Below, one piece after another: positions 14,501 through 22,328 of a stretch of DNA of 23,869 nt. The stretch is from Azonexaceae bacterium (lineage in GTDB: Bacteria > Pseudomonadota > Gammaproteobacteria > Burkholderiales > Rhodocyclaceae): NCBI GenBank assembly GCA_009469685.1, contig SSTA01000412.1, positions 1 to 23,869 on the forward strand. Reading direction: 5' to 3'. The position numbers and the translations under genes are program-made. Below the pieces are notes generated by a model that had not been told where the DNA came from, did no database searches, and saw only the letters and a program-made list of their open reading frames with translations. Numbering within the stretch: the stretch's first letter is position 1; every line of letters starts with the position of its first letter.

Positions 14501-14529
14501 AGTGTATTGATTTTGTTCATTCTTGTCAA
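14501..14529 (-). promoter_or_regulatory. Promoter reading toward the lytic transglycosylase
   Basis: On the minus strand TTGACA (14524-14529) and TACACT (14501-14506) are 17 bp apart, a near-consensus sigma-70 promoter. Its start near 14494 would give a leader of about 160 nt before ATG 14332. I recognise no riboswitch in that leader; a GAG-GAAA-CTC hairpin lies near its end. Confidence 0.65.
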
Positions 14530-14658
14530 ATCGTACCCGGAGCAATGGCAGATGGATGATGCAATGCCGCATCGCAAGCGGCGCGCTGCGGGAAACATTC
14601 TTCTCCCCGGCCTGCACGACCCCAACCTCCGCGAGGGCCGCCGAATAGTCGTATTCCT

Positions 14659-14688
14659 TTGCAATAAATGCGGCGGAAAAGCTATAGT
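14659..14688 (+). promoter_or_regulatory. Promoter abutting the substrate-binding protein gene
   Basis: TTGCAA (14659-14664) and TATAGT (14683-14688) are 18 bp apart. The -10 box ends exactly six bases before ATG 14695, so the transcript would start at the ATG. The same spacing is seen at 8145-8157. Confidence 0.6.
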
Positions 14689-14694
14689 GCCCCG

Positions 14695-15615
14695 ATGCTT
14701 TTCGGGCTCCAGTTCTTTCGCCTTTGCCTGTGCCTTTTCCTCCTGGCCGGAGCCACGGTTCAGGTGCGGGCTGCGGACTTGGCCTTGGTCTTGAGCGATG
14801 CAGGCGGAGTGTATGGAGAATTCGCGACCTCGCTGCAGCACTATCTGCAGGGATCGGCCTGGCGGGTCCGATGGACGGGAGCCGTTGAGTCCCTAGACCC
14901 CGCCGCCGCCCAGGCCGACCTCCTGATCGCCGTGGGCAGCGAGGCTGCCCGCGTCTGTGTCCGACGCGGCGAAGGACGCCCGATCATCGCCACCTTGCTC
15001 CCAAGGCAGGCTTTCGAGCGGATCGCAAGCGAACTCGGTCGCACCCGAGCCCCCCTGACGGCGATTACCCTTGACCAACCCTTGACGCGCCAGATCGCTT
15101 TTCTGCGAACGATTCTTCCCGAAAAGACTCGCCTGGGGCTCCTGACCGGCGCCGACAGTCGCAATCTCCTTGCGCAGGTTCGGCAGGCCGCCAGCCAGAG
15201 TGGCCTGACTCTGGAGAGCGAGGATGTGGATACGGACGAAAGTCTGGTCACCGCGCTCGGACAACTCTTCAATCGCAGCGACGTGCTCTTGGCCCTTCCC
15301 GATACCGGAATCTATCGTCGAGACAACGTGCGCACAGTCTTGCTCACATCCTTCCGCCACCAGAAGCCGGTAATCGGATTCTCCCAGGCCTTCGTCACCG
15401 CAGGCGCCCTCGCCGCCCTCTTTTCCTCGCCTGCCCAAATCGCGCGCCAGACCGCTGAACTTCTGAAACAAACCCCCGCTGAACCCGTTACTCTGCCCGC
15501 CCCCCAATCCCCAACCTACTTTTCCCTCGCCATCAACCGAAGCGTCGCCCAGTCCCTGGGGTTGAATCTCCCGGACGAAGCGGCCGTTCGCCGTCGCCTG
15601 GGTGCCGATCGGTAA
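14695..15615 (+). CDS. Periplasmic ABC-type substrate-binding protein, no transporter partner
   Basis: This 306-residue protein has a clear signal peptide (FFRLCLCLFLLAGATVQVRA) and then a two-lobed binding-protein fold of the ABC_sub_bind type: IAVGSEAARVCVRRG, PIIATLLPRQAFERI, LDQPLTRQIAFLRTILP, IGFSQAFVTAGALAALFSSP. The ligand is unknown. No permease or ATPase gene is nearby; the next gene, five bases downstream, is a membrane cyclic-di-GMP protein. This suggests a sensory rather than transport role, an inference from context. ATG 14695 is chosen over an in-frame ATG at 14668 because it begins the signal peptide directly, and the upstream codons overlap the promoter. Confidence 0.82.
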   Translation: MLFGLQFFRLCLCLFLLAGATVQVRAADLALVLSDAGGVYGEFATSLQHYLQGSAWRVRWTGAVESLDPAAAQADLLIAVGSEAARVCVRRGEGRPIIATLLPRQAFERIASELGRTRAPLTAITLDQPLTRQIAFLRTILPEKTRLGLLTGADSRNLLAQVRQAASQSGLTLESEDVDTDESLVTALGQLFNRSDVLLALPDTGIYRRDNVRTVLLTSFRHQKPVIGFSQAFVTAGALAALFSSPAQIARQTAELLKQTPAEPVTLPAPQSPTYFSLAINRSVAQSLGLNLPDEAAVRRRLGADR

Positions 15616-15620
15616 TCCGA

Positions 15621-17705
15621 ATGAGCCGACTTACTCTCAGCCACCGTCTGCTACTCCTCGGCCTCCTGCCCAGTGCCCTGCTGGCGGTTGTGCTGGTCAC
15701 CTATTTCACTTTTTCCGGAATCAAGGCCCTGGACGCCGAGTTGCGCGAGCGTGGCCTGGCTGTGGTTCGGTATCTGGCGCCCATCAGCGAATACGGCGTG
15801 ATATCAGGCAATCTCGAAAGCCTGCAGAATCTCGCCCAGACCACCGTACAGCAGCCCGGCGTGAAGGCCACACTCATCATTGGCCGCTCCGGAAGAACAC
15901 TCGCAGTCAGCGGCCGGGTCTCCCTGAGCAGCGAGCAGCTTCGCCGTATGGTCGAAGGCCCCGGCCTCATTGCCGACAATGAGCAGTGGGTGGCTTTCGG
16001 AGCGCCCATCCAGCGCACCCTGGCGGATACCGACGTCCTCTTCGATGCCCCCGCCATGCGGGCGGGTCCCGAAGTAATCGGCCAAATCTTCGTCGAGTTC
16101 GACAAGAAGGAAGTCGCCAGCCGGCAAGACCAGCTTCTCCAGCGAGGCTTGCTGATCGTTGCGGCCGGATTGTCCCTGGTTTGTATCGCCGCCCTCTGGA
16201 TGGCGGAGAGCTTGACCCATCCGGTGGAACGTCTGGTCAAGGCAGTCCGCGCCATGACCCGGGGAGAATTCGAATATCGCGTCCAGGCCGATTCCGGTGC
16301 GGAATTCGGTGAATTGGAGCGGGGTTTCAATGACATGGCCGAACGCATTGCGGAGGTCCATCGCACCATGCAGGAGCGCATCGAGGAGGCCACCGCCCAA
16401 CTGGCCTTCCAGGCCCGCCACGATCCGCTGACAGGACTGGTTAATCGGCGAGAATTTGAAACGCGGCTGGAAAAATCCATCGCCACCGCCCAGGCCGGAG
16501 GCGGGGACAGCGCTCTCCTTTACATCGACCTGGATCGCTTCAAGCCGGTCAACGACACCTGCGGCCACCTTGCCGGAGACGAGCTTCTACGACAGATCTC
16601 CCGCCTTTTCCAAGGGCGTCTGCGTGAGGAGGACACCCTGGCTCGCATCGGTGGAGACGAATTCGGCGTTCTGCTCAACAATTGCAGCAGTTCACGCGCG
16701 CTCCAGGTGGCGGAGGATTTCTGTGCCATGGCAGCCGCCTATCGCTTCATCTGGCATGACAAGATCTTCACCATCGGTGCCAGCATCGGATTGGCCTCGA
16801 TAACACGCCTCACCCGCAGCGTGGCCGAGGCGCTGACCACGAGCGATGCGGCCTGCTATTCGGCCAAGGAGCAAGGACGCAATCGGGTCCATACGTATTC
16901 TTCCGGCACGCCTGGCAACCGTCGCCATCCCGACCTCTCCTGGCAAGAGCGCATCCGCACGGCCCTGGCCGACGACGTCCTCGCCTTCGAAGCCCATCCG
17001 CTGCGGTGCCTGGGTAGCCAGCGCGAGCCCCTCCCCGTAGTCGAAATCCGCGCCCGGCTCGATGACCGTTCGGGCGCTCCAGTTCCCATGGCGGTCCTGG
17101 TCGACGCGGCCGAGCGTTCTGGATTGTCGACCAAGATCGATCAGCGGATTGCCGCAGCTGCGATCGCTGCCCTCGGGCGCGCCTGCCGCCAGGAACGGCC
17201 CATGCGTTGCCTGTTGCCCCTATCGGCCTCATCGGTTCGTTCTCCTGAACTCCTGCCGACCCTGGTCGAATTGCTCGCCGCAGAGGGCATCGGCGGAAGC
17301 CAGCTTGGCCTGATGATTTCCGAGGAGACCGCTGTCCGCCATAGCCCGGAGACCGTCGCGCTGTGTGCTGCCGCCCGTCAATCCGGGTGCACCGTCATCC
17401 TCAGCGATTTTGGCGGCGGCTTTGCGTCCTTCAGCCACTTGCACAGCATCCGCCCCGACGGCGTGCGGATCAGTCGCAGCCTCACCCGAGACGTCGCCAC
17501 CAGTCGCAGCGCCCAAGCTCTCGTGCGGGCGGTGGAGGAAATTGCCCGCGACCTGGCCATCGAGACCATCGCCGAAGGCATAGACGACCTGCCCACCGCC
17601 AAACTGGTTGAAGAACTTGGCATTACTTACATCCAGGGCCGTGTGGCTGGCCCCGTGGAATCCTTTGCCGACTGGGTCGAGGGCACCGTGATTCGCGGCG
17701 CCTGA
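15621..17705 (+). CDS. Membrane diguanylate cyclase with degenerate EAL domain
   Basis: The 694-residue sensor has these parts in order: membrane helix (about 9-31); periplasmic sensor (32-172) starting ERGLAVVRYLAPISEYGVIS, as in CHASE8/YfiN-type proteins; second helix (174-195); HAMP (about 196-250); GGDEF (about 262-425); and EAL-like (about 440-690). The cyclase site GGDEF (344-348) and the inhibitory RxxD site REED (335-338) are intact. In the EAL-like part Glu475, Glu568, Asp596, Glu652 and Gln672 are kept. However, the NLS Asn is Pro533, the first Asp of DDFG is Ser595 and the KID Lys is Arg616, so phosphodiesterase activity is doubtful. Expected role: makes c-di-GMP at the inner membrane under control of a periplasmic signal, perhaps the upstream binding protein. 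Confidence 0.9.
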   Translation: MSRLTLSHRLLLLGLLPSALLAVVLVTYFTFSGIKALDAELRERGLAVVRYLAPISEYGVISGNLESLQNLAQTTVQQPGVKATLIIGRSGRTLAVSGRVSLSSEQLRRMVEGPGLIADNEQWVAFGAPIQRTLADTDVLFDAPAMRAGPEVIGQIFVEFDKKEVASRQDQLLQRGLLIVAAGLSLVCIAALWMAESLTHPVERLVKAVRAMTRGEFEYRVQADSGAEFGELERGFNDMAERIAEVHRTMQERIEEATAQLAFQARHDPLTGLVNRREFETRLEKSIATAQAGGGDSALLYIDLDRFKPVNDTCGHLAGDELLRQISRLFQGRLREEDTLARIGGDEFGVLLNNCSSSRALQVAEDFCAMAAAYRFIWHDKIFTIGASIGLASITRLTRSVAEALTTSDAACYSAKEQGRNRVHTYSSGTPGNRRHPDLSWQERIRTALADDVLAFEAHPLRCLGSQREPLPVVEIRARLDDRSGAPVPMAVLVDAAERSGLSTKIDQRIAAAAIAALGRACRQERPMRCLLPLSASSVRSPELLPTLVELLAAEGIGGSQLGLMISEETAVRHSPETVALCAAARQSGCTVILSDFGGGFASFSHLHSIRPDGVRISRSLTRDVATSRSAQALVRAVEEIARDLAIETIAEGIDDLPTAKLVEELGITYIQGRVAGPVESFADWVEGTVIRGA

Positions 17706-17710
17706 AGGGA

Positions 17711-19756
17711 CTAGAGGTCGAGCCGCAAGCTCAGCCAGTGCCGCTCGGCAATGATGCGCGTAGGTTTGAATTCCGCATGTTCGCCGTTGGCCGACTGGGC
17801 GACGTAGGCAATTTCCCCCCGAGTTGCGGCAAGCTTGAACGGGTACGCGATGCGCCAATCGATTCGGGTGTAGGCGGGAACCCGCGTATTGGTCGTCCAT
17901 TTCATCGCGCCGATCCAGTGTCCGATGGCCGTCAGTTCAAAGCCGCCCGGAAGTCCCTGCATCCACAGGAGGCTTGTCGAGTGCGAAGGGGACGACAGCA
18001 AGCTGCGGTCGGCAGCCCGCGCGAGGCTGGAAGCGCTGGCGGAGGTTTCGAAAGCGCGGAAATGCTGGCCAATGTCGATGAACGCCTGGTTGAGCATGAT
18101 GCGGGTGCGCTCGAAAGGCTGCCAGCGCACCTGGTATTCAATTCCCCGTAGCGTCACGCTCTCTCCGTTCACCGCGTAATCGGCATGGCCGCACCCGGCC
18201 GGGAAGTCCGAATCGGTCGGATTGAATTCGCAATTGGGGGACTGCAAGACCCGAGGCGCCGCCAGGATGCGATTGGGGATGCGTTCGTGAAACAGCCGGA
18301 GGTCTACCGTCGTGCGCAAGGCGGCGAACTCCCCCAGGTAACCCAATTCCGCCGCATCGATGCGCTCGGAACGTATTCCTCGCCCGGCGAGGTAATTGCG
18401 GGCGAAGAAAGGCGAAACATCGGGTACGAGACGCTCGTCCCCGCGGGATTCGAAAAGCGTCGGCGAGCGATAGGCGCGGGACGCACCCACGCGCAGGGTC
18501 TGCCCAGCCAGCGGATGAAGGTTGAGGTTGAGGCGCGGTGCGAGATGGGTGCCGCCGATGCTGTCGTTCTCCCAGGTCGCACCGAGATTGGCCACCGCCA
18601 GCGGCGAAAACCGCCATTCCAGATTCCCGAAAATTCTCTGGGTAGTCCGCGACACATGGCCTTGTCGATAGTAGAGCTCCCTGGAGCTGGCCCGATCATG
18701 GCGGCTTCCCGCCCCCCACACCAGACGCCCCCGATCGGCCAACGGCAACGTATGCTCGAATTCGATGTCATCGCGTCGGGAGGATCCCCCACGGTCAAGA
18801 GAAAAGGGCAACCCCAGGGCACTGGCGCGGTAAGCATCCCCCACTCTTTCCTCGACATGAAATACCCGAACGTTCAGTTCCTGGTCGACCGCGATGCTAT
18901 GTCGCCAACCCAACTGCACGTAGGAGTGAGACTGGGACATCTGACGCGGCGTGTTGAGCAGCTCGTCGCTGCGACCGGTGTCGAGACGGTTCTCCAGGTG
19001 CCCCGAGTGGAAGCGGAGTTCGTCGCGGTCTCCGACCGGGACATCAGCCCGCAGGTCCACCAGGCGCTGGCGGAAATCGTCGGCGATGTTGACGGGGTCT
19101 CCCGGATTGGCAGGCCTGAAGCGATACCCCCAATCCGATTGCTGACGGACCGTAAGCCTCACGTCGGCGCCAGCCACCTGGCCGCCGAGACGGACTCTTT
19201 CGTCGCGCACACCCTGATTGCCGTGGTTGACGCCAAAACTCGCCCCCCTGGCCTGCGACGCGTCCTGAGTAATGATATTGATCACGCCCAGAAAGGCGTT
19301 CGATCCAAAGGCGGCGGAATTGGACCCGCGAACCACTTCGATGCGCTCGATGTCCTCGATGGCGACCGGCAGGGTGTTCCAATTCACACCACCCCGAAAC
19401 AGGGGCGAGTATTGGGAGCGTCCGTCGATCAAGACCTGGACCCGGGGCGAGTACTCCTCATCGCTGAGGCCGTGATAGACCACCCGGGGTGCTTCGGTAT
19501 TGAGAGGCGTCACCTGGAAGCCTGGGACAAGGCGGAGCAGGTCGGAAATGCCTCGCGCCCCGGAAGCCCGGATCATCTCGCGGTCGATGACGGTCACCGA
19601 TCCCGGCGCGTCCCGCAGGGGCTGGGGCAAACGGCTCACCGTCGCAACGACCGGCAGACTCCCGAAGTAGAGGTCCTCCTCGCTTGCCAAGACCTGAGCG
19701 CAGCAAGTCAGAAGTCCCCAAAAACCGACCGCCGCCCCCCGAGGCAGAAAGATCAA
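17711..19756 (-). CDS. TonB-dependent outer-membrane receptor
   Basis: This is a predicted active-uptake channel of the outer membrane. The 681-residue protein has a signal peptide (FLPRGAAVGFWGLLTCCAQVLA), a TonB-box-like LPVVATVSR and a plug domain (about 35-150: DAPGSVTVIDREMIRASGAR, VQVLIDGRSQYSP, IERIEVVRGSNSAAFGSNA, VINIIT), then a beta-barrel rich in aromatic strands. The start is TTG 19756: it overlaps the stop of the PilZ gene (TTGA), has GGGAG seven bases upstream, and removes a non-signal-like 20-residue extension that would run from ATG 19816. The barrel ends WLSLRLDL rather than with the usual terminal aromatic residue. The substrate is not predictable. It ends five bases from the convergent cyclase gene. 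Confidence 0.9.
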   Translation of the reverse strand: MIFLPRGAAVGFWGLLTCCAQVLASEEDLYFGSLPVVATVSRLPQPLRDAPGSVTVIDREMIRASGARGISDLLRLVPGFQVTPLNTEAPRVVYHGLSDEEYSPRVQVLIDGRSQYSPLFRGGVNWNTLPVAIEDIERIEVVRGSNSAAFGSNAFLGVINIITQDASQARGASFGVNHGNQGVRDERVRLGGQVAGADVRLTVRQQSDWGYRFRPANPGDPVNIADDFRQRLVDLRADVPVGDRDELRFHSGHLENRLDTGRSDELLNTPRQMSQSHSYVQLGWRHSIAVDQELNVRVFHVEERVGDAYRASALGLPFSLDRGGSSRRDDIEFEHTLPLADRGRLVWGAGSRHDRASSRELYYRQGHVSRTTQRIFGNLEWRFSPLAVANLGATWENDSIGGTHLAPRLNLNLHPLAGQTLRVGASRAYRSPTLFESRGDERLVPDVSPFFARNYLAGRGIRSERIDAAELGYLGEFAALRTTVDLRLFHERIPNRILAAPRVLQSPNCEFNPTDSDFPAGCGHADYAVNGESVTLRGIEYQVRWQPFERTRIMLNQAFIDIGQHFRAFETSASASSLARAADRSLLSSPSHSTSLLWMQGLPGGFELTAIGHWIGAMKWTTNTRVPAYTRIDWRIAYPFKLAATRGEIAYVAQSANGEHAEFKPTRIIAERHWLSLRLDL

Positions 19757-20388
19757 GCGGCAGCTCCCTGCTTCCCGGGGGCACGGGTCGCTTCGCTCCA
19801 GGAGCGGGCAAAGCATTCCGACTGCTGGCCCAGGGTCACGCCATGGCGGGAAAGGGCAGTGAGACAGAGGGCGATTCCGGCCTGATCGACCGCGGTCACC
19901 GCCGCCGTATCGATTTCATCGACCCCGACCCGGGTCAGCGCATGCATGAAATCGTTGCGCAAGCCGCCGTTCAATCCGCCGGAGATGCGCATCACGCGCC
20001 GACCGCCGATCTCATGAGTGGTCAGGATAGAGGCTTTTCCCTGGGCCAATGCAGCCTCGATCGCGTCCTCCAGAACCCGCTCGCTGATCGGACCGTATTC
20101 GAAGCGAGCGCCGAAAAGATCGCCGATGCGGCTGATAGTGATCGCCGATACATCCACGACCGGTGAACCGAAAAGCGAGAATTCACAGCCGAAATGCCGG
20201 CCGACGGCGAGGGCCAGATCAGTTCTGACCATAAACCCGGCGAGGGAGAGGTTTTCCAGGACACCCGTCGCCAAGCGCCCGCCGAAACCGATCGCAATCG
20301 GTGGCGGCTCGAAGAAACGAATGCGCTGATGGCGGCGTTGATCGAGCATGTTCGAGGAAAGAGGAACGCAAGAGCGAGAAGCAGTCAT
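19753..20388 (-). CDS. PilZ-domain protein with STAS-like C-terminus
   Basis: This is a probable c-di-GMP receptor. With ATG 20388 it has 211 residues. The PilZ domain (about 15-115) shows the binding signature RRHQR (RxxxR, residues 18-22) and NLSLAG (NxSxxG, 46-51). After a helix, residues about 120-195 read like a STAS domain: RVMRISGGLNGGLRNDF, then VGVDEIDTAAVTAVDQAGIA, then LCLTALSRHGVTLG, which is a strand, helix and strand followed by an expected D-x-x-x-h-D-x-x-G loop variant. ATG 20349 is an alternative start that begins only three residues before RRHQR. The stop overlaps the TTG of the TonB receptor gene, so both are made together. Confidence 0.8.
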   Translation of the reverse strand: MTASRSCVPLSSNMLDQRRHQRIRFFEPPPIAIGFGGRLATGVLENLSLAGFMVRTDLALAVGRHFGCEFSLFGSPVVDVSAITISRIGDLFGARFEYGPISERVLEDAIEAALAQGKASILTTHEIGGRRVMRISGGLNGGLRNDFMHALTRVGVDEIDTAAVTAVDQAGIALCLTALSRHGVTLGQQSECFARSWSEATRAPGKQGAAA

Positions 20389-20435
20389 ATTACCAGCAGC
20401 GCGAGCGCCAACAAGCCTCCTCGTCGCGGGCCAAT

Positions 20436-20464
20436 TTGACTTTGCCCGGGGATGTGAGTATCTT
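20436..20464 (+). promoter_or_regulatory. Promoter of the metX-metW-ampG operon
   Basis: TTGACT (20436-20441) and TATCTT (20459-20464) are separated by 17 bp, with TGTGAG before the -10. The expected start is near 20471, about 15 bases before the riboswitch P1 stem. Confidence 0.7.
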
Positions 20465-20483
20465 GATTCGACCCGGTTTTCCG

Positions 20484-20540
20484 GCGGCGCCGATTTGACT
20501 TCAGCTTGCGGGCGCCCGATAAATACGGCTAAAGCGAGGT
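20484..20540 (+). promoter_or_regulatory. SAM-II (SAM-alpha) riboswitch aptamer
   Basis: The order of conserved elements matches SAM-II: P1 strand GGCGCC (20486-20491), then GATTTGAC, a loop ending CTTGC, the P1 partner GGCGCC (20511-20516), then CGATAAATACGGCTAAAG. GATTT, GATAAAT and GCTAAA are the hallmark stretches of this class. A pseudoknot can form between CTTC (20499-20502) and GAGG (20536-20539). It lies directly upstream of metX, the classical SAM-II target, and should bind S-adenosylmethionine. Confidence 0.85.
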
Positions 20541-20553
20541 CGGTTGGAAAGCC

Positions 20554-20590
20554 ACCCGGTCCGCAATGAGCCGACCGGGTTTTCTTTTTT
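20554..20590 (+). terminator. Intrinsic terminator/attenuator before metX
   Basis: Stem ACCCGGTC (20554-20561) pairs perfectly with GACCGGGT (20573-20580) and is followed by TTTCTTTTTT. It sits between the SAM-II aptamer and the metX ribosome-binding site. The competing helix GGTCGGTT (20538-20545) with AGCCGACC (20569-20576) would disrupt it. An ATG at 20566 lies in the loop and is not the metX start. Confidence 0.8.
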
Positions 20591-20601
20591 CCGGAGCGGC
20601 A

Positions 20602-21732
20602 ATGGCAGGAGAGCAACAAGGGGTCGGACAGGTCGAAGCACAGCGCGCGCATTTCGCCGAGCCCCTGATTCTGCGCAGTGGCGGAGTGATTCCCGAGTAC
20701 GACCTGGTCTACGAGACCTACGGCACGCTCAACGCCGCGCGGTCAAACGCGATCCTGGTCTGCCATGCCCTGTCGGGCCACCACCATGTGGCCGGCCATT
20801 ACGCCGACCAACCGGAAAATATCGGTTGGTGGGACAACATCGTCGGCCCCGGGCGCCCTTTGGACACCGACCGCTTCTTCATCGTGGGGGTCAACAACCT
20901 GGGCGGATGCCATGGTTCTACCGGACCTTCGACGATCAACCCTGCCACGGGAAAGCCTTGGGGAGCCGATTTTCCTATCGTGGCGGTGATCGATTGGGTC
21001 AAATCCCAGGCCCGCTTGGCCGATCTGCTGGGCATCGAGACCTGGGCGGCCGTCGTCGGCGGCAGCCTTGGGGGCATGCAGGCACTGCGTTGGACCATTA
21101 CCTTCCCCGAACGGGTACGCCACGCCCTGGTCATTGCCGCCGCCCCGAAACTCTCGGCCCAGAATATCGCATTCAACGACGTCGCCCGGCAGGCCATCCT
21201 CACCGATCCGGATTTCCATGGCGGGCACTACTACGAACACGGCACCCGCCCCATCCGGGGGCTGCGCCTGGCCCGAATGCTGGGCCATATCACCTATCTT
21301 TCCGACGACCAGATGGGGGAAAAATTCGGCCGCGAACTCCGCCACGGGTCGTTCTCCTTTGATTTCGACGTCGAATTCGAAATCGAGTCCTACCTGCGCT
21401 ACCAGGGGGACAAGTTCGCAGGCTATTTCGACGCCAACACCTATCTCCTGATGACCAAGGCCCTCGATTATTTCGACCCGGCCCGGGAGGTGAATGGCGA
21501 TCTGGTGGCCACTCTGGCCCGCAGCAAGGCGGGATTCCTGGTGGTGTCCTTCACCACCGACTGGCGTTTTTCGCCCGCCCGTTCGAAAGAGATCGTTCAT
21601 GCCCTGGTGGCCTGCGGCCGCGACGTTTCCTACGCCGAAATCGACCTCAATTTCGGGCACGACTCCTTTCTCATGGCCGACCCTCACTATCACGGCGTGG
21701 TCGGCGCCTATCTCGCCCACATCCCGCTATGA
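20602..21732 (+). CDS. metX: Homoserine O-acyltransferase MetX
   Basis: MetX activates homoserine by O-acylation for methionine synthesis. It is an alpha/beta hydrolase; the nucleophile is Ser155 in GGSLGGMQ, and the Asp and His of the triad lie in FTTDWRFSP and FGHDSFLM near the C-terminus. ATG 20602 gives 376 residues, the usual length, with GGAG six bases upstream. An earlier in-frame ATG at 20566 lies inside the terminator loop and is rejected. Betaproteobacterial MetX proteins may use succinyl-CoA rather than acetyl-CoA, and I cannot tell which from sequence alone. Expression is probably controlled by the SAM-II switch. The stop overlaps metW (ATGA). Confidence 0.95.
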   Translation: MAGEQQGVGQVEAQRAHFAEPLILRSGGVIPEYDLVYETYGTLNAARSNAILVCHALSGHHHVAGHYADQPENIGWWDNIVGPGRPLDTDRFFIVGVNNLGGCHGSTGPSTINPATGKPWGADFPIVAVIDWVKSQARLADLLGIETWAAVVGGSLGGMQALRWTITFPERVRHALVIAAAPKLSAQNIAFNDVARQAILTDPDFHGGHYYEHGTRPIRGLRLARMLGHITYLSDDQMGEKFGRELRHGSFSFDFDVEFEIESYLRYQGDKFAGYFDANTYLLMTKALDYFDPAREVNGDLVATLARSKAGFLVVSFTTDWRFSPARSKEIVHALVACGRDVSYAEIDLNFGHDSFLMADPHYHGVVGAYLAHIPL

Positions 21733-22328
21733 CCGACCACCTAAGCCGCCCCGACTTCGCCGTCATCGCCGGCTGGGTCGAACCCGGCCACCGGATCCTC
21801 GACCTTGGGTGCGGTGACGGCTCCTTGCTGAAGCTGCTGATCGCGACCAAGGGCGTTCGCGGCTGGGGCATCGAGATCGACGACGCCAACGTTCTGGCTG
21901 CCATGCGCCAGGGAATCAACATCATCCAGGGCAATCTGGAAAATGGCCTCGCCGGCTTTGCCGACCGCGCCTTCGATCTTGTGGTCCTTTCCCGTACCCT
22001 GCAAACGGTGCGCCACACCGAGGTCGTCCTGGCCGAGATGCTTCGGGTGGGACGCGAAGCCGTGGTGTCCTTTCCCAATTTCGCCTACTGGAAAAACCGC
22101 CAAGCGGTACTCAATGGACGCATGCCGGTTTCCGAAGATCTGCCCTATGAATGGTATGACTCGCCCAACCTGCGCTTTTTCGCGATTCCGGATTTCGAAG
22201 CGCTGGCCGCCAAGATGGGGCTGGACATCCGGGAGCGCCGCGTTCTCGACGAGAAGGGCCGCTTGGTGACCGAGGAGCCCAATTTCCTGGGCAGTCTTGC
22301 GGTCTACCGCTTGTCGCGATCCCGGTGA
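21729..22328 (+). CDS. metW: Methionine biosynthesis protein MetW
   Basis: This 199-residue protein has a class I methyltransferase fold. SAM-binding motif I is [16 protein letters not shown] near residues 19-34, and [13 protein letters not shown] and [15 protein letters not shown] follow. MetW occurs next to metX in many proteobacteria and is thought to be needed for full MetX function; its exact reaction is not settled. Here it overlaps metX by four bases and the next gene by four bases (GTGA), so all three form one operon behind the SAM-II switch. Confidence 0.95.
   Translation: MTDHLSRPDFAVIAGWVEPGHRILDLGCGDGSLLKLLIATKGVRGWGIEIDDANVLAAMRQGINIIQGNLENGLAGFADRAFDLVVLSRTLQTVRHTEVVLAEMLRVGREAVVSFPNFAYWKNRQAVLNGRMPVSEDLPYEWYDSPNLRFFAIPDFEALAAKMGLDIRERRVLDEKGRLVTEEPNFLGSLAVYRLSRSR

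Noticed and set aside
18185..19885. 566-codon plus-strand frame
   Set aside because: It is antisense to the TonB receptor, whose plug and barrel motifs are clear; the plus-strand translation has no domain or natural composition.
20566..20601. ATG 20566 as the metX start
   Set aside because: It lies in the loop of the intrinsic terminator and has no ribosome-binding site, whereas ATG 20602 has GGAG at good spacing and begins the normal MetX N-terminus.
20743..21720. 325-codon minus-strand frame over metX
   Set aside because: Shadow of metX; no recognisable motif on the minus strand.
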